From assembly GCA_035378985.1 (NCBI GenBank), contig DAOSUR010000012.1, positions 42,318 to 106,317 on the forward strand: a stretch of DNA of 64,000 bases. Reading direction: 5' to 3'. Below, in pieces: positions 63,080 to 64,000 of this stretch. The DNA is from Anaerohalosphaeraceae bacterium. GTDB taxonomy: Bacteria > Planctomycetota > Phycisphaerae > Sedimentisphaerales > Anaerohalosphaeraceae. The position numbers and the translations under genes are program-made. Every line of letters starts with the position of its first letter. Within the stretch, counting starts at the first letter, position 1. The notes beneath the pieces are model-generated. The model made no database searches, had not been told where the DNA came from, and saw nothing but the letters and a program-made list of their open reading frames with translations.

Positions 63080-63095
63080 CCTTTGTGGGGCGTAA

Positions 63096-63114
63096 TTGCA
63101 AATAAGTTTTGCAA
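63096..63114. promoter_or_regulatory. Paired TTGCAA palindromes between divergent genes
   Basis: TTGCAA at 63096-63101 and 63109-63114, each self-complementary, with a 7-base gap, between the cysC promoter and the rubrerythrin-like gene. The symmetry suggests a dimeric regulator site, perhaps shared by both directions. Confidence 0.35.
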
Positions 63115-63171
63115 AGGCTGAAAAGTTCAAGTAGAGTGATTTACAAAAAATGTATACACGAGGGACAAAAA

Positions 63172-63663
63172 ATGTCTATCTTCGACTACGCGATTCAGAT
63201 GGAAAATGAGGGGGCGGCGTTTTACCGGGAACTGGCGGGGAAATCTCCGAATCCATCGGTTCAGCAGGTCCTGCGGATGCTGGCGGAGGAGGAGGACAAG
63301 CATGCGGCAGTTATTCGGGCGATGGCCGCACAGCAGCCGGCGGGGGCCCAGACGGAGGCGGCGGATGTTCTGGCGAATGCGAAGAATATTTTTCGGCGGG
63401 CAAAGGAATACGGTGAAACATTTGTGATCGAGACGGACCAGATTCATCTGTATCGGCAGGCACTGGAGATTGAACAAAAGAGCCGGGCGTTTTATCTGGA
63501 CAGGGCGGACCAGGCCGAGCGGCCGGAGCAGAAGCAGATTTTCCAGCGTCTGGCGGAGGAAGAGGAACGGCACGAAGAGCTGCTGGAGAATCTGATTGAG
63601 CTGGTCTCGCGGCCCAAGCAGTGGCTGGAGGATGCGGAGTTCTTCCATCCGGAGGAGTACTAA
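63172..63663 (+). CDS. Rubrerythrin-like ferritin-family protein
   Basis: 163 residues from ATG 63172 (GAGGG 7-8 bases upstream). A four-helix diiron fold: first pair Glu in QMENEGAAFYREL and EEEDKHAAV, second pair Glu in EIEQKSRAFYLD and EEEERHEELL, giving E...ExxH twice. There is no C-terminal rubredoxin domain, so it is the short form. A role in iron handling or peroxide defence is expected for an anaerobe. Its sense strand is G-rich, unlike most of the + strand before it. Confidence 0.88.
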   Translation: MSIFDYAIQMENEGAAFYRELAGKSPNPSVQQVLRMLAEEEDKHAAVIRAMAAQQPAGAQTEAADVLANAKNIFRRAKEYGETFVIETDQIHLYRQALEIEQKSRAFYLDRADQAERPEQKQIFQRLAEEEERHEELLENLIELVSRPKQWLEDAEFFHPEEY

Positions 63664-63694
63664 CTGCGGATTCCGCAGGACACATTTTTATTCA

Positions 63695-63763
63695 CCACAG
63701 ATTTCTCGGATTACACAGATTCAAGGCGAAACGAAGAACCACAGATTGCGCGGATTTCACAGA
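63695..63763. repeat. Two copies of a dispersed ACCACAGATT-type repeat
   Basis: ACCACAGATTTCTCGGATT... (63695 onwards) and ACCACAGATTGCGCGGATTT (about 63740 onwards) share a pattern with each other and with the AACCACGGATGGACACGGATT stretch near 37.9 kb. Typical of scattered intergenic repeats with no coding content. The rest of 63664-63898 shows no gene; a run of nine C lies at 63870-63878. Confidence 0.45.
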
Positions 63764-63898
63764 ACGGGGCTATTCTTCAAACAAAAGAAGGCAGAGATTC
63801 TTTGATCAGATAGGACACGATTCTTTTCCCTCGCCGCAGCGCAGACAGAGATGAATTTGGAATGTATGTCCCCCCCCCGCAACAGTCATTTTTGACTT

Positions 63899-64000
63899 TA
63901 TGTGGCTTGCTCTCAGGCATAGGTCAGTTACAATGCGAAATTAAAAATCTTCTTTGGAAAAAGGGTTGTGGCTTGCTCTCAGGCATAGGTCAGTTACAAT
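63899..64000 (+). CRISPR. Start of a type II-like CRISPR array (two repeats, one spacer)
   Basis: Repeat 63965-64000 is 36 bases, beginning GTTGTGGCTTGC and ending TCAGTTACAAT. The first copy, 63899-63934, matches at 34 of 36 positions; only its first two bases differ (TA for GT), as expected of a terminal repeat. The spacer, 63935-63964, is 30 bases. The 36/30 pattern and the GTTGT...TACAAT ends match type II repeats, especially II-C such as that of Neisseria. The array continues past the window edge; cas genes are not visible. Strand is given by the type II-C repeat orientation and is an inference. Confidence 0.85.

Noticed and set aside
63870..63878. Run of nine C as a functional element
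   Set aside because: Homopolymer runs are prone to sequencing error and no gene crosses it.

Overview
The window looks like the chromosome of a planctomycete, probably of the Phycisphaerae/Sedimentisphaerales type. This is inferred from gene content, not from a marker-gene search. Three secreted proteins carry the short dockerin-like repeats (DxDxDxxVDxxD ending in a Trp-Leu helix) that are abundant in that group, and polyamine synthesis uses carboxynorspermidine decarboxylase. Most of the window is ordinary chromosome: long same-strand runs of genes that overlap by 4-30 bases. No tRNA, rRNA, insertion sequence or prophage was seen.

Layout. 1-10.6 kb, mostly reverse strand: the N-terminus of a secreted dockerin-type protein, nspC, a tiny ribosomal protein THX gene, dapB, a glycine-zipper lipoprotein (forward), then a tight seven-gene run (kinase/deoxyribosyltransferase-like fusion, deoC, pabB, pabC, a Nif3-like protein, scpB, mutY). 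10.8-22.9 kb, forward: rnr, a DUF4954 protein with a GlmS-like SIS protein, an NYN-domain protein with no normal start codon, phospholipid synthesis (psd, pssA), hemW, truD, and menaquinone genes menA and menG. 22.9-38.7 kb, mixed: a DUF4143 ATPase, lepA, a MATE exporter, a periplasmic thioredoxin-fold protein, a Nudix-like protein, a large LamG-domain secreted protein, mfd, lexA with a candidate SOS operator, an RNase HII-like protein, and a long intergenic region with palindromes and a possible small transcript. 38.7-47.5 kb: hydrogenase maturation genes hypF, hypC and hypD, interrupted by an opposite-strand C10 cysteine peptidase/beta-helix protein, then a secreted protein of unknown function.

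47.6-63.1 kb is the most coherent functional unit. A reverse-strand run of 13 genes joins sulfate activation (cysC, cysD, a cysN with a kinase-like tail, cysQ) to a polysaccharide assembly line: Wzz-like, Wzx flippase, GT8-like, sulfotransferase, O-antigen ligase/polymerase, two GT4, GT2 and a priming sugar transferase. The simplest reading is a sulfated surface polysaccharide made with dedicated PAPS supply and PAP disposal. One GT4 gene is broken by a single missing G in a G-tract.

The window ends with a rubrerythrin-like gene, a non-coding stretch with dispersed imperfect repeats, and the first two 36-base repeats of a CRISPR array. Repeat length, the 30-base spacer and the repeat ends (GTTGT...TACAAT) point to type II, probably II-C. 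The rest of the array and any cas genes lie outside the window.
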